42,841 nucleotides of DNA from Anaerotruncus sp. Lineage in GTDB: Bacteria; Bacillota; Clostridia; Oscillospirales; Ruminococcaceae. The notes under the pieces were generated by a model that worked only from the letters and a program-made list of their open reading frames with translations, ran no database searches and had not been told where the DNA came from. The stretch lies in NCBI GenBank assembly GCA_021770005.1, contig JAETRV010000023.1:1-42841 (forward strand), read 5' to 3'. Of this stretch, positions 21,629 to 30,441 are shown piece by piece. Made by a program: the position numbers and the translations under genes. Positions within the stretch are counted from its first letter, which is position 1; each line of letters opens with the position of its first letter.

Positions 21629-21846
21629 GTGAACTGTCGGAACTCAAGGAGCGGCGCGCCGCACTCCTGAATGCGATCAGCAAAATCGAAAATGGGGCGC
21701 AGGAATACCGACTGGGGTCGCGCTCGCTCAGGCGCGCCGACCTCGGGACACTGTATGCGCAGTATGAACAGCTTACCAGCCGGATCAGCCGGATTGAGCG
21801 CCCCACCTGTACGGTGGCGGTGCTGGGACGGAGGCGGGGCGGATGA
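21625..21846 (+). CDS. gpW-like head-tail joining protein
   Basis: This 73-residue protein sits between the terminase and portal genes, the place of lambda gpW. Two helices (LSELKERRAALLNAISKIEN; RADLGTLYAQYEQLTSRISR) around a short hairpin (AQEYRLGSRSLR) match the gpW fold. GGAGGG lies 7 nt upstream and the start overlaps the terL stop. It closes the connector below the portal. Confidence 0.82.
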   Translation: MSELSELKERRAALLNAISKIENGAQEYRLGSRSLRRADLGTLYAQYEQLTSRISRIERPTCTVAVLGRRRGG

Positions 21847-23411
21847 AACAGAAGATGAGCCTGCTCAATCGGATGTTGCTGCCGGTCGCACCGAGGCTGG
21901 CCTGCGAACGGGAGGCGTGGCGGCGGCACGCGCAGCGGAATTTCTACGCGGCGGCCGACCGCAGCCCCCGCAGCGCGGGGATGGCGCAGTCCAACACGAC
22001 CGGGGAACAGGCCAACCAGGGGGCGCGGGAGATCGTGCGGGCGCGCGCCCGGGACCTTGAGCGCAACTCGGATGTCATGAACAGCCTGCTGCTCGCGTTC
22101 GAGCGCAATGTAATCGGGAACGGGATCGTCTTACAGGCGAAGGTCCGCAGCACGGACGGCACGGAGGAGGAACCGCTCAACAGCCGGATCGAGCGGCTGT
22201 GGCGCAGGTGGTGCAGGCCGGGAAACTGCGAGGTTTCCGGCCGGTTCGGGTTCCGGGAGGTGCTGGTGCTCTGCCTGCGGCGGAGGCTGGTGGACGGCGG
22301 GATCCTGGTTATCCGATCCTACTTTGAGGGCCGGTACCAGCTCCAGTTGCTCGAGGTGGACGATCTGGACACCACCATACAGGGATACGAGGGTCGCCGG
22401 GTGATCGGCGGGATCGAGGTGGACGACTACCGGCGGGCGCTGGCCTACTACATCCGGGTGTATGACGCGTGGGGGTTTCCGGTCGAAACCCGCCGCATCC
22501 CTGCAAACCGGGTGAGCTATCTGTCCTATCTGACCCGCACCAGCCAGATTCGGGAGATCTCCCCTGCTGCGCCGTCGGTGGGGCGGGTGGACGACCTCAA
22601 CGAGCTGCTGGACGCGGCGGAGGAGAAGGAGCGGGTGCAGTGCCACCTTTCGGTGGCGGTCAAAAAAACAGAGGGCACGCTCACCGGGGGGCTGGCAGGG
22701 CTGGGCAGGGGCTTCGGGCAGGCGCAGCAGGCGGGAGACCGGGAGCCGCCGACCGAGCTGCTCGAGCAGGGGACGGTGGTCTACCTGAACCCGGGGGAGG
22801 AGATTCAGCCAATCTCGCAGGCAGGCACCAGTTCGACGGTCGACCCGCTGGTGCGCACCACCCAGCGGCTAGCGGGCGGCAGCGTGGGGCTGAGCTATGA
22901 GGTCGCGTCGCGGGACATGTCGCAGGTGACCTACTCATCCGCGCGGCAGGGGCTGCTGGAGGACCAGAAAACCTATCGGGGCCTGCAAACATGGCTGATC
23001 GACCATCTATGCGAGACGGTCTACGAGGAATGGCTCGACTGGATGGTGCTAAGCGGCCAACTGGACCTGCCGGGATACGAACGGGATGCGGAGCGGTATC
23101 AGGAGCATGTGTGGCTGTGCAGCGGCTGGGACTGGATCGACCCGCTCAAGGAGGCGAACGCCAACCGGATCGCGCTCGAGACCGGACAGACCACCATGCA
23201 GGCGCTCTGCGCGGCCCGCGGGACCGACTGGAAAGAGGTCGCGGAGCAGCGGGCGCAGGAGCAGGCATATCTGGAGCAGCTGGGGCTGCTCGATAATGGA
23301 GGGATGAAGGATGGCAAAACAGATGGACAGCCTGCCCGCGGTGGGACAGCTGGTGCACCGGAGCGCACAGCTGGAATGCCGGGCAATCGAGGGGCAGCCC
23401 GCACAGTTTGA
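21843..23411 (+). CDS. Portal protein, lambda gpB family
   Basis: This 522-residue protein forms the dodecameric DNA channel at one capsid vertex. Family features include the N-terminal SNTTGEQANQGAREIVRARA, the core RDLERNSDVMNSLLLAFERN, IGNGIVLQAKV, and LSYEVASRDMSQVTYSSARQ in the crown region. Its last 34 codons overlap the capsid fusion gene by 101 bp; that tail is Gly/Ala/Arg-rich and unlike the rest, so it probably diverged as a by-product of the overlap. The start overlaps gpW by 4 bp. Confidence 0.95.
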   Translation: MKQKMSLLNRMLLPVAPRLACEREAWRRHAQRNFYAAADRSPRSAGMAQSNTTGEQANQGAREIVRARARDLERNSDVMNSLLLAFERNVIGNGIVLQAKVRSTDGTEEEPLNSRIERLWRRWCRPGNCEVSGRFGFREVLVLCLRRRLVDGGILVIRSYFEGRYQLQLLEVDDLDTTIQGYEGRRVIGGIEVDDYRRALAYYIRVYDAWGFPVETRRIPANRVSYLSYLTRTSQIREISPAAPSVGRVDDLNELLDAAEEKERVQCHLSVAVKKTEGTLTGGLAGLGRGFGQAQQAGDREPPTELLEQGTVVYLNPGEEIQPISQAGTSSTVDPLVRTTQRLAGGSVGLSYEVASRDMSQVTYSSARQGLLEDQKTYRGLQTWLIDHLCETVYEEWLDWMVLSGQLDLPGYERDAERYQEHVWLCSGWDWIDPLKEANANRIALETGQTTMQALCAARGTDWKEVAEQRAQEQAYLEQLGLLDNGGMKDGKTDGQPARGGTAGAPERTAGMPGNRGAARTV

Positions 23412-25281
23412 GATTTCAATCTCGAGCGAGACGCCCGCGGCCCGGTGGTACGGCAGAGAGATCCTCTCGCACGACGCGGGGGCGATCGACCTGTCGCTCC
23501 TAAACCGGGGCGGTGCGCTGCTTTTCGCACACGGGCGGGACGTCAACTATGGGCTGGTGCCGGTCGGGAAGATCGTGCGGGCGTGGCTGGACGAGGAGAA
23601 ACGGCAGTGCCGGGCAGTCATCGAGATGGACGAGGACGACCCGGACAGCGCCCGGCTCAAAAGCAAGCTGGAAAAAGGGATGCTCAGCGGGGTATCGATC
23701 GGGTACCGGCTGCTGACCCCGTACCAGCAGCTGAAGGCGGGCGATACCAGTGCAAACGGGCGGTTTGCTGGGCCTGCGTATGTCGCGACCCGGTGGCAGC
23801 CGCATGAAATCAGCTTGGAACCGATCCCCGCCGATCCGACGGTCGGTGTGGGCAGAACGATGGAGGAGGCATGTGAAATGGCATTGAAAGAGAATCAGGA
23901 GGGAACCTCTGCGGAGGCCCTGCCGCAGGAAGGACAGCGGACACAGGAGCCTGCACCGGCAGTGGTCCCGCCCATGCAGGATGACGGGGCACTGACCCAG
24001 GCGGTGCAGGCGGAGCGGGAACGCACGACCCAAATCGACGCGCTCTGCACCCGGTTCGGGATCGACGATAAGACCCGGTCGCAGTACCTGTCCGAAGGGC
24101 AGACGGTGGACCAGGTACGGGCAGCGATCCTCGAGCGGCTGTCGGCAGAACGCCCCCCGGTGGCGGCGGGGATTGGCCGGGAGACCGGCGTCACAATGGA
24201 CGAGCTGGACAAGGTGCGCGCGGCGGCAGCGGACGGCCTGCTGATCCGGGCGGGATACGCACCCGAAAAACCCGCGGACGGCGCGGGGGAGTTCGCGGGG
24301 ATGTCGTTCTCGCGGATCGCGGTGGAGTGCCTCTCCCGGTCGGGGGTGGAGGATGCCAACCGGATGAGCGCGGAGCAGCTGTTCCGCCGGTCGATGACGC
24401 CGGACAGCGCGTTTGTGTCGATCCTGTCCAATGTGGCCAACCGGATCGTGCTGGGCAGCCGGGACACCGTCCCGACCACCTTCCAGCTCTGGACCAGTAA
24501 GGCAAGCGCGTCCGATTTCAAGCCGACCGAATTCTACGAGATCGGCGAGGCGGGCGAGCTGCTCGAGGTGCCGCAGAACGGGGAGCTCAAGGAGGCGCGG
24601 CTGTCGGATGCAGCGGTCGCCACCCGCCGCCTGCTGACCTTCGGGCGAAAGATCACCTTTACCCGTCAGCTGTTCATCAACGACGACATCGGGCTGGTAT
24701 CGCGCACACTGACCCGGTTCTCGCTGGCGGCACAGCGGGGGATCAATACGGCGGTGTACGATCTGCTGAAGCAGAACCCGGTCATGTACGACGGGAACCG
24801 GCTGTTCAGCGCGGCGCACCGGAACCTTGGGACCGGCGCAGCCCCCTCGACCGCGACGTTCGCCGAGGCGCGTAAAAAGATGCGCACCCAGCGGGACCTC
24901 AGCGACAACGCCTACCTGAACATTTCGCCCGCGTACATCCTTTCGAGCGCAGCGGACGAGACCGAGATCGAAAAGCTGCTGACCTCACTGGCCGATCCGG
25001 GGAGCGGCAATTCGGGGGTGGCCAACGTGTTCCGCAACCGGATGCAGCTGATCGTGGACGCTGAGCTGGATGTGGACAGCGGCGCACAGCCTTACTATTT
25101 TGTGGCTGACCCGCGTATGGCGGATACGATCGAGGTCTGTTACCTGAACGGGAGCGAGACGCCGATCGTCGAGAGCCGGATGGCGTTTGATGAACTGGGC
25201 GTGCAGTACCGGGTCTATATCGACCGGGGGGTCACGCTGCTGGGCTACCGGGGCCTGTTCAAGAACCCGGGCAAGGCATAA
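23311..25281 (+). CDS. Prohead protease-major capsid protein fusion
   Basis: This is a 656-residue fusion. The N-terminal part (about 1-200) is an HK97-type prohead protease domain (ARWYGREILSHDAGAIDLSL, ALLFAHGRDVNYGLVPVGKI, LEKGMLSGVSIGYRL). A scaffold-like linker rich in Gln, Glu and Pro follows (about 195-300). The C-terminal 350 residues are the capsid protein (NRIVLGSRDTVPTTFQLWTS, LLTFGRKITFTRQLFINDD, GVTLLGYRGLFKNPGKA). The protease would release the shell protein during maturation. GGAGGG lies 7 nt before the ATG; the gene begins inside the portal gene. NCBI-style names for such fusions exist, so the architecture is known but uncommon. Confidence 0.93.
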   Translation: MAKQMDSLPAVGQLVHRSAQLECRAIEGQPAQFEISISSETPAARWYGREILSHDAGAIDLSLLNRGGALLFAHGRDVNYGLVPVGKIVRAWLDEEKRQCRAVIEMDEDDPDSARLKSKLEKGMLSGVSIGYRLLTPYQQLKAGDTSANGRFAGPAYVATRWQPHEISLEPIPADPTVGVGRTMEEACEMALKENQEGTSAEALPQEGQRTQEPAPAVVPPMQDDGALTQAVQAERERTTQIDALCTRFGIDDKTRSQYLSEGQTVDQVRAAILERLSAERPPVAAGIGRETGVTMDELDKVRAAAADGLLIRAGYAPEKPADGAGEFAGMSFSRIAVECLSRSGVEDANRMSAEQLFRRSMTPDSAFVSILSNVANRIVLGSRDTVPTTFQLWTSKASASDFKPTEFYEIGEAGELLEVPQNGELKEARLSDAAVATRRLLTFGRKITFTRQLFINDDIGLVSRTLTRFSLAAQRGINTAVYDLLKQNPVMYDGNRLFSAAHRNLGTGAAPSTATFAEARKKMRTQRDLSDNAYLNISPAYILSSAADETEIEKLLTSLADPGSGNSGVANVFRNRMQLIVDAELDVDSGAQPYYFVADPRMADTIEVCYLNGSETPIVESRMAFDELGVQYRVYIDRGVTLLGYRGLFKNPGKA

Positions 25282-25293
25282 GGAGGGATTCGG

Positions 25294-25623
25294 ATGGCGG
25301 AATTTGTACAGAAGGGCGAGAGCTTAAACTACCGCAACGAGGGCAGCGAACTGATCCGATACGGGGAAGTCGTGGTGCTCGAAGAGCGGATCGGGGTGGC
25401 GGGCATCGACATCCCGGCGGGAAGCCTTGGTACGGTCGGGGTGAGCGGGGTCTATGAGATGCCCGCGGAGACCGGGACCGCGTTCCAGATGGGGCAGACC
25501 CTTTGGTGGGATGCGGAAAACAAACGGCTCACCGCGACGAAGGCGGCAAGCGGGGCAATCCTCGCGGGATACGCGGCAGAGGCGAAGGCGGCGGAGGCCG
25601 CAGCCGCGCTCTGCAAACTGTGA
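25294..25623 (+). CDS. DUF2190 capsid-associated protein
   Basis: This 109-residue protein (MAEFVQKGESLNYRNEGSEL...) follows the capsid gene by 12 bp with AGGAGG upstream. Features are the beta-rich region VVVLEERIGVAGIDIPAGSL and QTLWWDAENKRLTATKAASG, then an Ala-rich end. DUF2190 proteins are found after capsid genes and are thought to decorate or cement the shell. Confidence 0.85.
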   Translation: MAEFVQKGESLNYRNEGSELIRYGEVVVLEERIGVAGIDIPAGSLGTVGVSGVYEMPAETGTAFQMGQTLWWDAENKRLTATKAASGAILAGYAAEAKAAEAAAALCKL

Positions 25624-25635
25624 GGGGGTGGCAGG

Positions 25636-25908
25636 ATGATCCGGTTGTTTTGCCCATTGACGCATAACGGATACCTGATCCCGGCGGGAAAGACCGTCCG
25701 TCTGCCCAAGGAGCTGGAAGAGAAGATCGTGGCCGCGGGCAACGGAAAACGGGTAGTCGCGATGGATGTGAGCGAGGGCTGGCTCGAGCAAATCGAACCG
25801 AAACAGGCGCCAGAGCAGAAACCCGGAGAGGAGGCCGAACCGGAGGAAGCGCCGGACCAGCTTTCCGGCGTGCAGGAGCTGCCGGTCGGCCGCAAGGGAA
25901 GGAAGTGA
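25636..25908 (+). CDS. Hypothetical head-completion-region protein
   Basis: This 90-residue protein has GAGGGGGTG upstream. The first 50 residues form a small beta-alpha domain (LTHNGYLIPAGKTVRLPKEL). The rest is an acidic Pro/Glu tail ending in RKGRK. It lies between the capsid and connector genes; such proteins may help head-tail joining, but no family was recognised. Confidence 0.7.
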   Translation: MIRLFCPLTHNGYLIPAGKTVRLPKELEEKIVAAGNGKRVVAMDVSEGWLEQIEPKQAPEQKPGEEAEPEEAPDQLSGVQELPVGRKGRK

Positions 25909-25912
25909 GCGG

Positions 25913-26278
25913 ATGGCAACATTCAAGGAGCAGATGCGGGAGGACATTAGCCTGCTCCTGAATCTGGAGGAGTTCGCGGAGCTGCGCACCGTCCGGTATG
26001 ACGGGGAGACCTACCAGGATATTCCCGTTGTACTGGAGGGGCCGGTAAACGAGGAGAGGGAACAGCTCCGGGACGACCATATCCAGGGCCTGCACCGGGT
26101 CAGCGCGGTCCTCCACTGCGCCGAGAGTGACCTGGGCGGCAAGCTCCCGAGACAAGGCTGCCCCTTGCAGATCAACAACTGCGAGGGTGGCGGCGGCTAT
26201 TTCCGGCGCTATTACGTGGCGGCAGCGGCCCGCGAAATGGGGATGCTGCGCATCGAACTGGAGGCGATCCAGGATTGA
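25913..26278 (+). CDS. Head-tail connector protein
   Basis: This 121-residue protein starts 4 bp after its neighbour. A short N-terminal helix (FKEQMREDISLLLNLEEFAE) precedes a beta-rich domain with SAVLHCAESDLGGKLPRQGC and ending MGMLRIELEAIQD. The pattern matches the lambda FII-like/tail-attachment class placed downstream of capsid genes. It stops within the TTGA that starts the next gene. Confidence 0.72.
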   Translation: MATFKEQMREDISLLLNLEEFAELRTVRYDGETYQDIPVVLEGPVNEEREQLRDDHIQGLHRVSAVLHCAESDLGGKLPRQGCPLQINNCEGGGGYFRRYYVAAAAREMGMLRIELEAIQD

Positions 26279-27000
26279 GGTTTGATAATATCAGCAGAGA
26301 GGCGCGCAGGCCCGCGGGCCGGGGGACCTGGGAAGGGCCGGCGAGCGCGGACATTGACGTAACGGTAACAGCCGGACAGGATGTGCTGGATCGGGCGGCG
26401 GGCCTGCTGGCCGGTATTGAGGGCGGGCTTGAAAAAGCAATGAAAAGGGCTATGTCAAGGACGACCTCCCATCTGCAAACAGAGAGCACCCGGGCAATCC
26501 GGGAGCGGTACGCAATCTCCGCAGCTGGCATCCGGGCCAACGAGAATGTCTCAGTCCGGTACAGTTACCAGAACGGGGTACAGGTATATATCACCTTCGC
26601 CGGGTACCGGATTCCCCTGCACCGGTTCGACGGATCCGGCCCGATTAACCCTGCCTACGATACCAGCCGCTGGATCCCTGTGATGTTTGGCCCGGACAAG
26701 TGGCGGCTGCTGCATCCCGGCAGTCCCGCCTATGGACATGTCCTGAAAGGGACATCCGCCAAATCCTTCCCGAACGCGTTCGCCGCGCGGATGAAAACCG
26801 GACATGTCGGCATCTTTGAGCGGACCGGCGGCATGACCTCCCGCAGCAAGGATGAGATCGAGGAGTTGTTTGGGCCTTCGGTCGCCCAGATGCTGGACAG
26901 CCCGGAGGTTTCGGAGAGGCTGACGGCAGGAGCGGAGCAGGTGTTTGAAAAGCAGTTGGACCATGAAATCATGGCGCTTATGAATGGATGGGGATGGTGA
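26275..27000 (+). CDS. Minor tail protein Z-like
   Basis: This 241-residue protein begins with TTG in a TTGA overlap with the gene before. Features: GLAGIEGGLEKAMKRAMSRT-like helix, TESTRAIRERYAISAAGIRA, then HRFDGSGPINPAY and AFAARMKTGHVGIFERTG. The ARMKTGHVGIFxR box is typical of lambda gpZ-family minor tail proteins, which connect head and tail or shape the tail top. Position agrees. Confidence 0.78.
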   Translation: MRFDNISREARRPAGRGTWEGPASADIDVTVTAGQDVLDRAAGLLAGIEGGLEKAMKRAMSRTTSHLQTESTRAIRERYAISAAGIRANENVSVRYSYQNGVQVYITFAGYRIPLHRFDGSGPINPAYDTSRWIPVMFGPDKWRLLHPGSPAYGHVLKGTSAKSFPNAFAARMKTGHVGIFERTGGMTSRSKDEIEELFGPSVAQMLDSPEVSERLTAGAEQVFEKQLDHEIMALMNGWGW

Positions 27001-27004
27001 CAGA

Positions 27005-27508
27005 ATGACAAGGATTCTTTTACTCGAACAGCTGAAAGCCTTCACGCTTGAGGCCACAAAAAATATCATTTTGCCGGTGCAGATGCAGGAAGAGGACACC
27101 GAACCGCCCGCGCCCCGGCCCGTCAGGGTGTTCCTGACCCGCCTGCCGGACGGCAAAGTCTACATGCGGGACGCCCCCTACATCCTGCACCAGGTGGTTA
27201 CCTGCAAGGATGTGCACCAGCCCGGCAGGCCATGGCCGGATTCCTCCGCTGTCGTCCGCTCGGTGTTCTGCGTATACCATCCGGACGAACAGGAGGGCGG
27301 ATTGGCCCTGCTGAACCTGATGGAGCGGATGCGTATCGCCCTGATGCAGCAGGTGGTGATCGGCAAGCAGTTCACCCTGGATTTGCAGGAAGGGCTGGAA
27401 AGCCTGATCTATCCAGAGAACTCTGCCCCGTTCTATGCGGGGGAGATGATCTCCCAGTGGAAATTAAAGTCGGTGGAAAGGAAGTTGACGCAATGGCAAG
27501 AAAGATAA
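27005..27508 (+). CDS. Tail-completion-region hypothetical protein
   Basis: This 167-residue protein starts at 27005 (a GATGGTGACAG leader, weak ribosome site), 4 bp after the Z-like gene. It contains ILPVQMQEEDTEPPAPRPVR, ALLNLMERMRIALMQQ and YAGEMISQWKLKSVERK. The last segment resembles the end of tail terminator or neck proteins that close the tail tube, and its place before the sheath gene fits this. It was not recognised with certainty. It overlaps the next gene by 16 bp. Confidence 0.68.
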   Translation: MTRILLLEQLKAFTLEATKNIILPVQMQEEDTEPPAPRPVRVFLTRLPDGKVYMRDAPYILHQVVTCKDVHQPGRPWPDSSAVVRSVFCVYHPDEQEGGLALLNLMERMRIALMQQVVIGKQFTLDLQEGLESLIYPENSAPFYAGEMISQWKLKSVERKLTQWQER

Positions 27509-27774
27509 CGGCCCGGCCCAAACCGGATGACGGCGGGTTCTACTGCTACATCGGCCCCAACCTTGCGGGCCTGATCCAGAGCGGGACAATCTATATGGGC
27601 ACAAAAGAGGAAGCGCTCGCCGCAGCGGCCCGCGCGATTGAAAAACAGCCGCTGGTGAAAACCCTGATTGTCTCGGGCGCGGCCCTGCCGGAGGCCCGGC
27701 TCAAGGTTAAAAAGCCCGGTAACGCCCTGTATGCGAACTACCAGAAGGTAGCAGCCGGAAGGGAGGGGAACTAA
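27493..27774 (+). CDS. Hypothetical protein before the tail sheath
   Basis: This 93-residue protein starts at ATG 27493 with GGAAAGGAAG upstream. It is basic with a small beta-alpha fold (DGGFYCYIGPNLAGLIQSGT, EEALAAAARAIEKQPLVKTL). It abuts the tail sheath ATG directly. Similar short genes precede sheath genes in P2-like clostridial prophages; function unknown. Confidence 0.7.
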   Translation: MARKITARPKPDDGGFYCYIGPNLAGLIQSGTIYMGTKEEALAAAARAIEKQPLVKTLIVSGAALPEARLKVKKPGNALYANYQKVAAGREGN

Positions 27775-29238
27775 ATGGCCAATCTCGGAGTGCACGTGTA
27801 TGAACAGGCGACTTCGCTCAGCACGCCGGTCGTGGCGGATGCCGGGATCCCGTATGTGGTGGGCGTCGCCCCATCCCACGCGGCATCCAGCCCGGGCAAA
27901 GCGTATACGCCGGTCCTTTGCACCAGCTGGACAGAAGCGGTGGAAAAGCTGGGCTTCTCCTACGACTGGGAAACCTACACCCTCTGCGAATTCATGTACA
28001 GCCATTTTCAGCTGTTCGGTTGTCAGCCGGTGCTCTTCTGCAACGTTTTTGATCCCGCCGCCATGCAGAAGACGGGAGAAGGCAAGGACTATGCGGTGGC
28101 GGAACACAGGATTTCCATCCCGTTCGGATTTATCCACGATGACAAGCTGGTGGTGACCTGCGTAAAGAAAGCCGGTTCGGACGAGGTGATCGCGGCGGAC
28201 AACCAGCTGGCGGAGGACGAGGATTACAGCGTCCTGTACGACGCGGACGAAGACGCCTGCATCATCGAGCTGTTGCCCTCCGGCGATTACTACCAGACCG
28301 CAGAGCTGCTCCATGTCGAGGGGCAGGTCGTGGAGTTTGGCCAGATCGACGAAAAGGACATCATCCGGGGGCTTGGCGTGGTCGACGAATGTATGACCGT
28401 CGTGGGAGTGATCCCCGACCTGATCTGCACGCCCGGATATTCGCACCTGTCCACCGTCGCGGCAGTCATGGCGACCAAGGCCGCGGGGATCAACGGTCTG
28501 TTCCGCGGCAAGGCGCTTATTGACATCGACTCCGGCCCGGACGGCTGTACCGAATATTCCAGCCTGACCTGGCACAAGAACAAAAACAACTTTATCGACG
28601 AAAATCAGGTTGTCTGCTGGCCCATGGTCAAGCTGGGGGATTACCGGTTCCACCTGTCCACCCAGCTGGCGGGCCTGATGGCCAAGGTGGACACCGGGAA
28701 CGCCGGATGCCCGTACGAGTCGCCCTCCAACAAGGCGCTCAAGATCGACGGCTGCTGCCTAGCGGACGGGACCGAAATCAACCTGACCTGGGAGCAGGTA
28801 CAGCTGATCGCCGGAAGCTACGGGATCGTGACCGCCCTCAACTTCATGAGTATGGGTTGGGTGGCCAAGGGCAACTATGTGGGGTGTTATCCCGCGAACA
28901 CCGACGTCAAAGATTATTTCATCCCGGTTTCCCGGATGTTCGATTGGGTGGGCAACACCCTCATCCGGACCTTCTGGTCCAAGCTGGATAAGCCCATGAC
29001 CCGGCGGCTGGTTGACAGTATCCTGGACACCTGCAACCTCTGGCTGGCAGGGCTGGTCAGCGCGGAACGCCTGCTCGGCGCGCGGGCGGAGATGCTCGCG
29101 GAGGAAAACCCGCTGCTGGATCTCATGGCGGGAATCCTGCGGATCCATATCTACATCACGCCGCCCAGCCCGGCGCAGGAGATCGACTTCACGCTGGAAT
29201 ATGACCCGGACTATGTGCAGGCCGCACTATCCGAATAA
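27775..29238 (+). CDS. Contractile tail sheath protein, P2 FI-like
   Basis: This 487-residue protein is the outer tube of a contractile tail, which makes the phage a myovirus. N-terminal GVHVYEQATSLSTPVVADAG and YVVGVAP are typical of sheath proteins. The middle carries GVVDECMTVVGVIPDLICTP and GINGLFRGKALIDIDSGPD. The C-terminal domain has VGNTLIRTFWSKLDKPMTRR and ends EIDFTLEYDPDYVQAALSE. GGGAGGGG lies 8 nt upstream; the tube gene follows 13 bp later. Confidence 0.95.
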   Translation: MANLGVHVYEQATSLSTPVVADAGIPYVVGVAPSHAASSPGKAYTPVLCTSWTEAVEKLGFSYDWETYTLCEFMYSHFQLFGCQPVLFCNVFDPAAMQKTGEGKDYAVAEHRISIPFGFIHDDKLVVTCVKKAGSDEVIAADNQLAEDEDYSVLYDADEDACIIELLPSGDYYQTAELLHVEGQVVEFGQIDEKDIIRGLGVVDECMTVVGVIPDLICTPGYSHLSTVAAVMATKAAGINGLFRGKALIDIDSGPDGCTEYSSLTWHKNKNNFIDENQVVCWPMVKLGDYRFHLSTQLAGLMAKVDTGNAGCPYESPSNKALKIDGCCLADGTEINLTWEQVQLIAGSYGIVTALNFMSMGWVAKGNYVGCYPANTDVKDYFIPVSRMFDWVGNTLIRTFWSKLDKPMTRRLVDSILDTCNLWLAGLVSAERLLGARAEMLAEENPLLDLMAGILRIHIYITPPSPAQEIDFTLEYDPDYVQAALSE

Positions 29239-29251
29239 GGAGGGACGGTAA

Positions 29252-29773
29252 ATGAGTCAGCAGGCAGCAGCCTATATCAATCTGGAAGTCTATGAGGACA
29301 GCGTGAACCTGTTGGGGGTTGCCAAGGTACAGCTGCCCACCATCGCCTATCCGACCGTGTCCATCAGCGGCGCGGGGATGATGGGCAACATGAACGTCCC
29401 CCTGATCGGTATGGTGGACGCCATGAGCGCGACCATCAACTTCCTGACCGTGACGCAGGCCGCCGCGAGCCTTGCGGCCCCGAGGCAGCATCTGCTCGAC
29501 CTGCGGGTAGCGGAGGAGTTCTGGGAGGTCGAGAAGGCGGAATCGGGCATGTGGGCGGAAAAATACGTCATGCTGGTGCAGACCAAGAGCATCGCGCCGG
29601 GGACGGTCGCGCCCATGTCGGCCGCGGATGTGTCCGGGGAGTTTGAGGTCTATTACTATGCCGCATACCGCAAGGGAAAGCGGCTGTGGGAGATCGACAA
29701 ACGCAACATGCGGTGTATCATCGGGGACGTTGACTATATGGCAGATGTGCGCCGGGCGCTGGGCAAGGCATAA
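29252..29773 (+). CDS. Major tail tube protein, P2 FII-like
   Basis: This 173-residue protein forms the inner tube inside the sheath. Typical features: NLEVYEDSVNLLGVAKVQLP near the N-terminus, GAGMMGNMNVPLIGMVDAMS, and the end YYYAAYRKGKRLWEIDKRNM. AGGAGGG lies 10 nt upstream. It ends just before the hicBA cassette, which is inserted between the tube gene and the tail assembly genes. Confidence 0.95.
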   Translation: MSQQAAAYINLEVYEDSVNLLGVAKVQLPTIAYPTVSISGAGMMGNMNVPLIGMVDAMSATINFLTVTQAAASLAAPRQHLLDLRVAEEFWEVEKAESGMWAEKYVMLVQTKSIAPGTVAPMSAADVSGEFEVYYYAAYRKGKRLWEIDKRNMRCIIGDVDYMADVRRALGKA

Positions 29774-29777
29774 AAAA

Positions 29778-29801
29778 CAGCCTCCCCGGCAAGGGAGGCT
29801 G
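29778..29801 (-). terminator. Terminator of the hicAB cassette
   Basis: CAGCCTCCC and its exact complement enclose CGGCAA, followed on the minus strand by TTTTTTA. It lies just beyond hicB and just after the tail tube gene. On the plus strand the stem has no T-tract, so late transcription can pass. Confidence 0.85.
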
Positions 29802-29809
29802 TAAAGGGG

Positions 29810-30199
29810 TTATTGGACGCCGAGACGTTCTTTCAGGGCTTCCTGTAAGACCTGCGAGAAGTTGACGCCCGCCTGCTCCGCCCGGGCGTTCAGCCAACTG
29901 GGCAGCGTAAGGGTTTTTTTAACGGCGCGGGAATCATTCCTTCGACGGTATTCGTCCGTATCCGCTGCAACAATACTGACAAACTGCGGGCTTTCCACCT
30001 GAGGGACTTCTGTAGCGGCGGGAATAGGTTCCTTCTTGTTCTCGGCATCCCATAGCCACATGGATGCAGCATCCTCGGCCATAAAGACCGCATCGGCCAG
30101 ATTTGTACCGAAAGTACGACATCCGGGAAGATCGGGAACCTTTACGTCAAACATTCCATCTTCAATCGGGGTGAAAATTGCAGGATATGCGTATTTCAC
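29810..30199 (-). CDS. hicB: HicB-type antitoxin
   Basis: This 129-residue antitoxin starts at GTG 30199, 8 nt after GGAGG; the GTG at 30208 would overlap that site. The N-terminal half is the degenerate RNase H-like HicB fold (YAYPAIFTPIEDGMFDVKVP, DLPGCRTFGTNLADAVFMAE, DAASMWLWDAE). The C-terminus is a ribbon-helix-helix (KKTLTLPSWLNARAEQAGVN, FSQVLQEALKERLG) for operator binding. It neutralises HicA and represses the cassette promoter. Confidence 0.92.
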   Translation of the reverse strand: MKYAYPAIFTPIEDGMFDVKVPDLPGCRTFGTNLADAVFMAEDAASMWLWDAENKKEPIPAATEVPQVESPQFVSIVAADTDEYRRRNDSRAVKKTLTLPSWLNARAEQAGVNFSQVLQEALKERLGVQ

Positions 30200-30240
30200 G
30201 AGATACACCTCCTAAAAATTTTTGAGAAGAGGTGCAGGGC

Positions 30241-30420
30241 TTATTTCAGCCCTGCATCCTCCAGAATTCCCCGTGCTGTAAATTCAGGGACTTCTTTATG
30301 TCGGGGGATCGCAATCTTGATCCCCGGCTTCTGGGGGTGGGTGGCAAGGTCGTGACTGCCGCCGTGGGAGATGATCCAGCCGGCTTTTTTCAACGCCTTG
30401 TCGATGTCCTTGCGTTTCAT
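30241..30420 (-). CDS. hicA: HicA-type mRNA interferase toxin
   Basis: This 59-residue toxin begins MKRKDIDKALKKAGWIISHG, followed by GSHDLATHPQ, then IKIAIPRHKEVPEFTARGIL. The GSH motif with the catalytic His in a dsRBD-like fold is the HicA signature. AGGAGGTGAGG lies just before the ATG. HicA cleaves mRNA when free. It is first in the leftward hicA-hicB operon, 41 bp before hicB, and was too short for routine gene calls. Confidence 0.92.
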   Translation of the reverse strand: MKRKDIDKALKKAGWIISHGGSHDLATHPQKPGIKIAIPRHKEVPEFTARGILEDAGLK

Positions 30421-30441
30421 CTTTCCTCACCTCCTGATTCT

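Noticed and set aside
23500-24819. 439-codon minus-strand frame
   Set aside because: It is antisense to the protease-capsid fusion; residue composition is that of a shadow frame.
27433-28653. 406-codon minus-strand frame
   Set aside because: It is antisense to the tail sheath gene.
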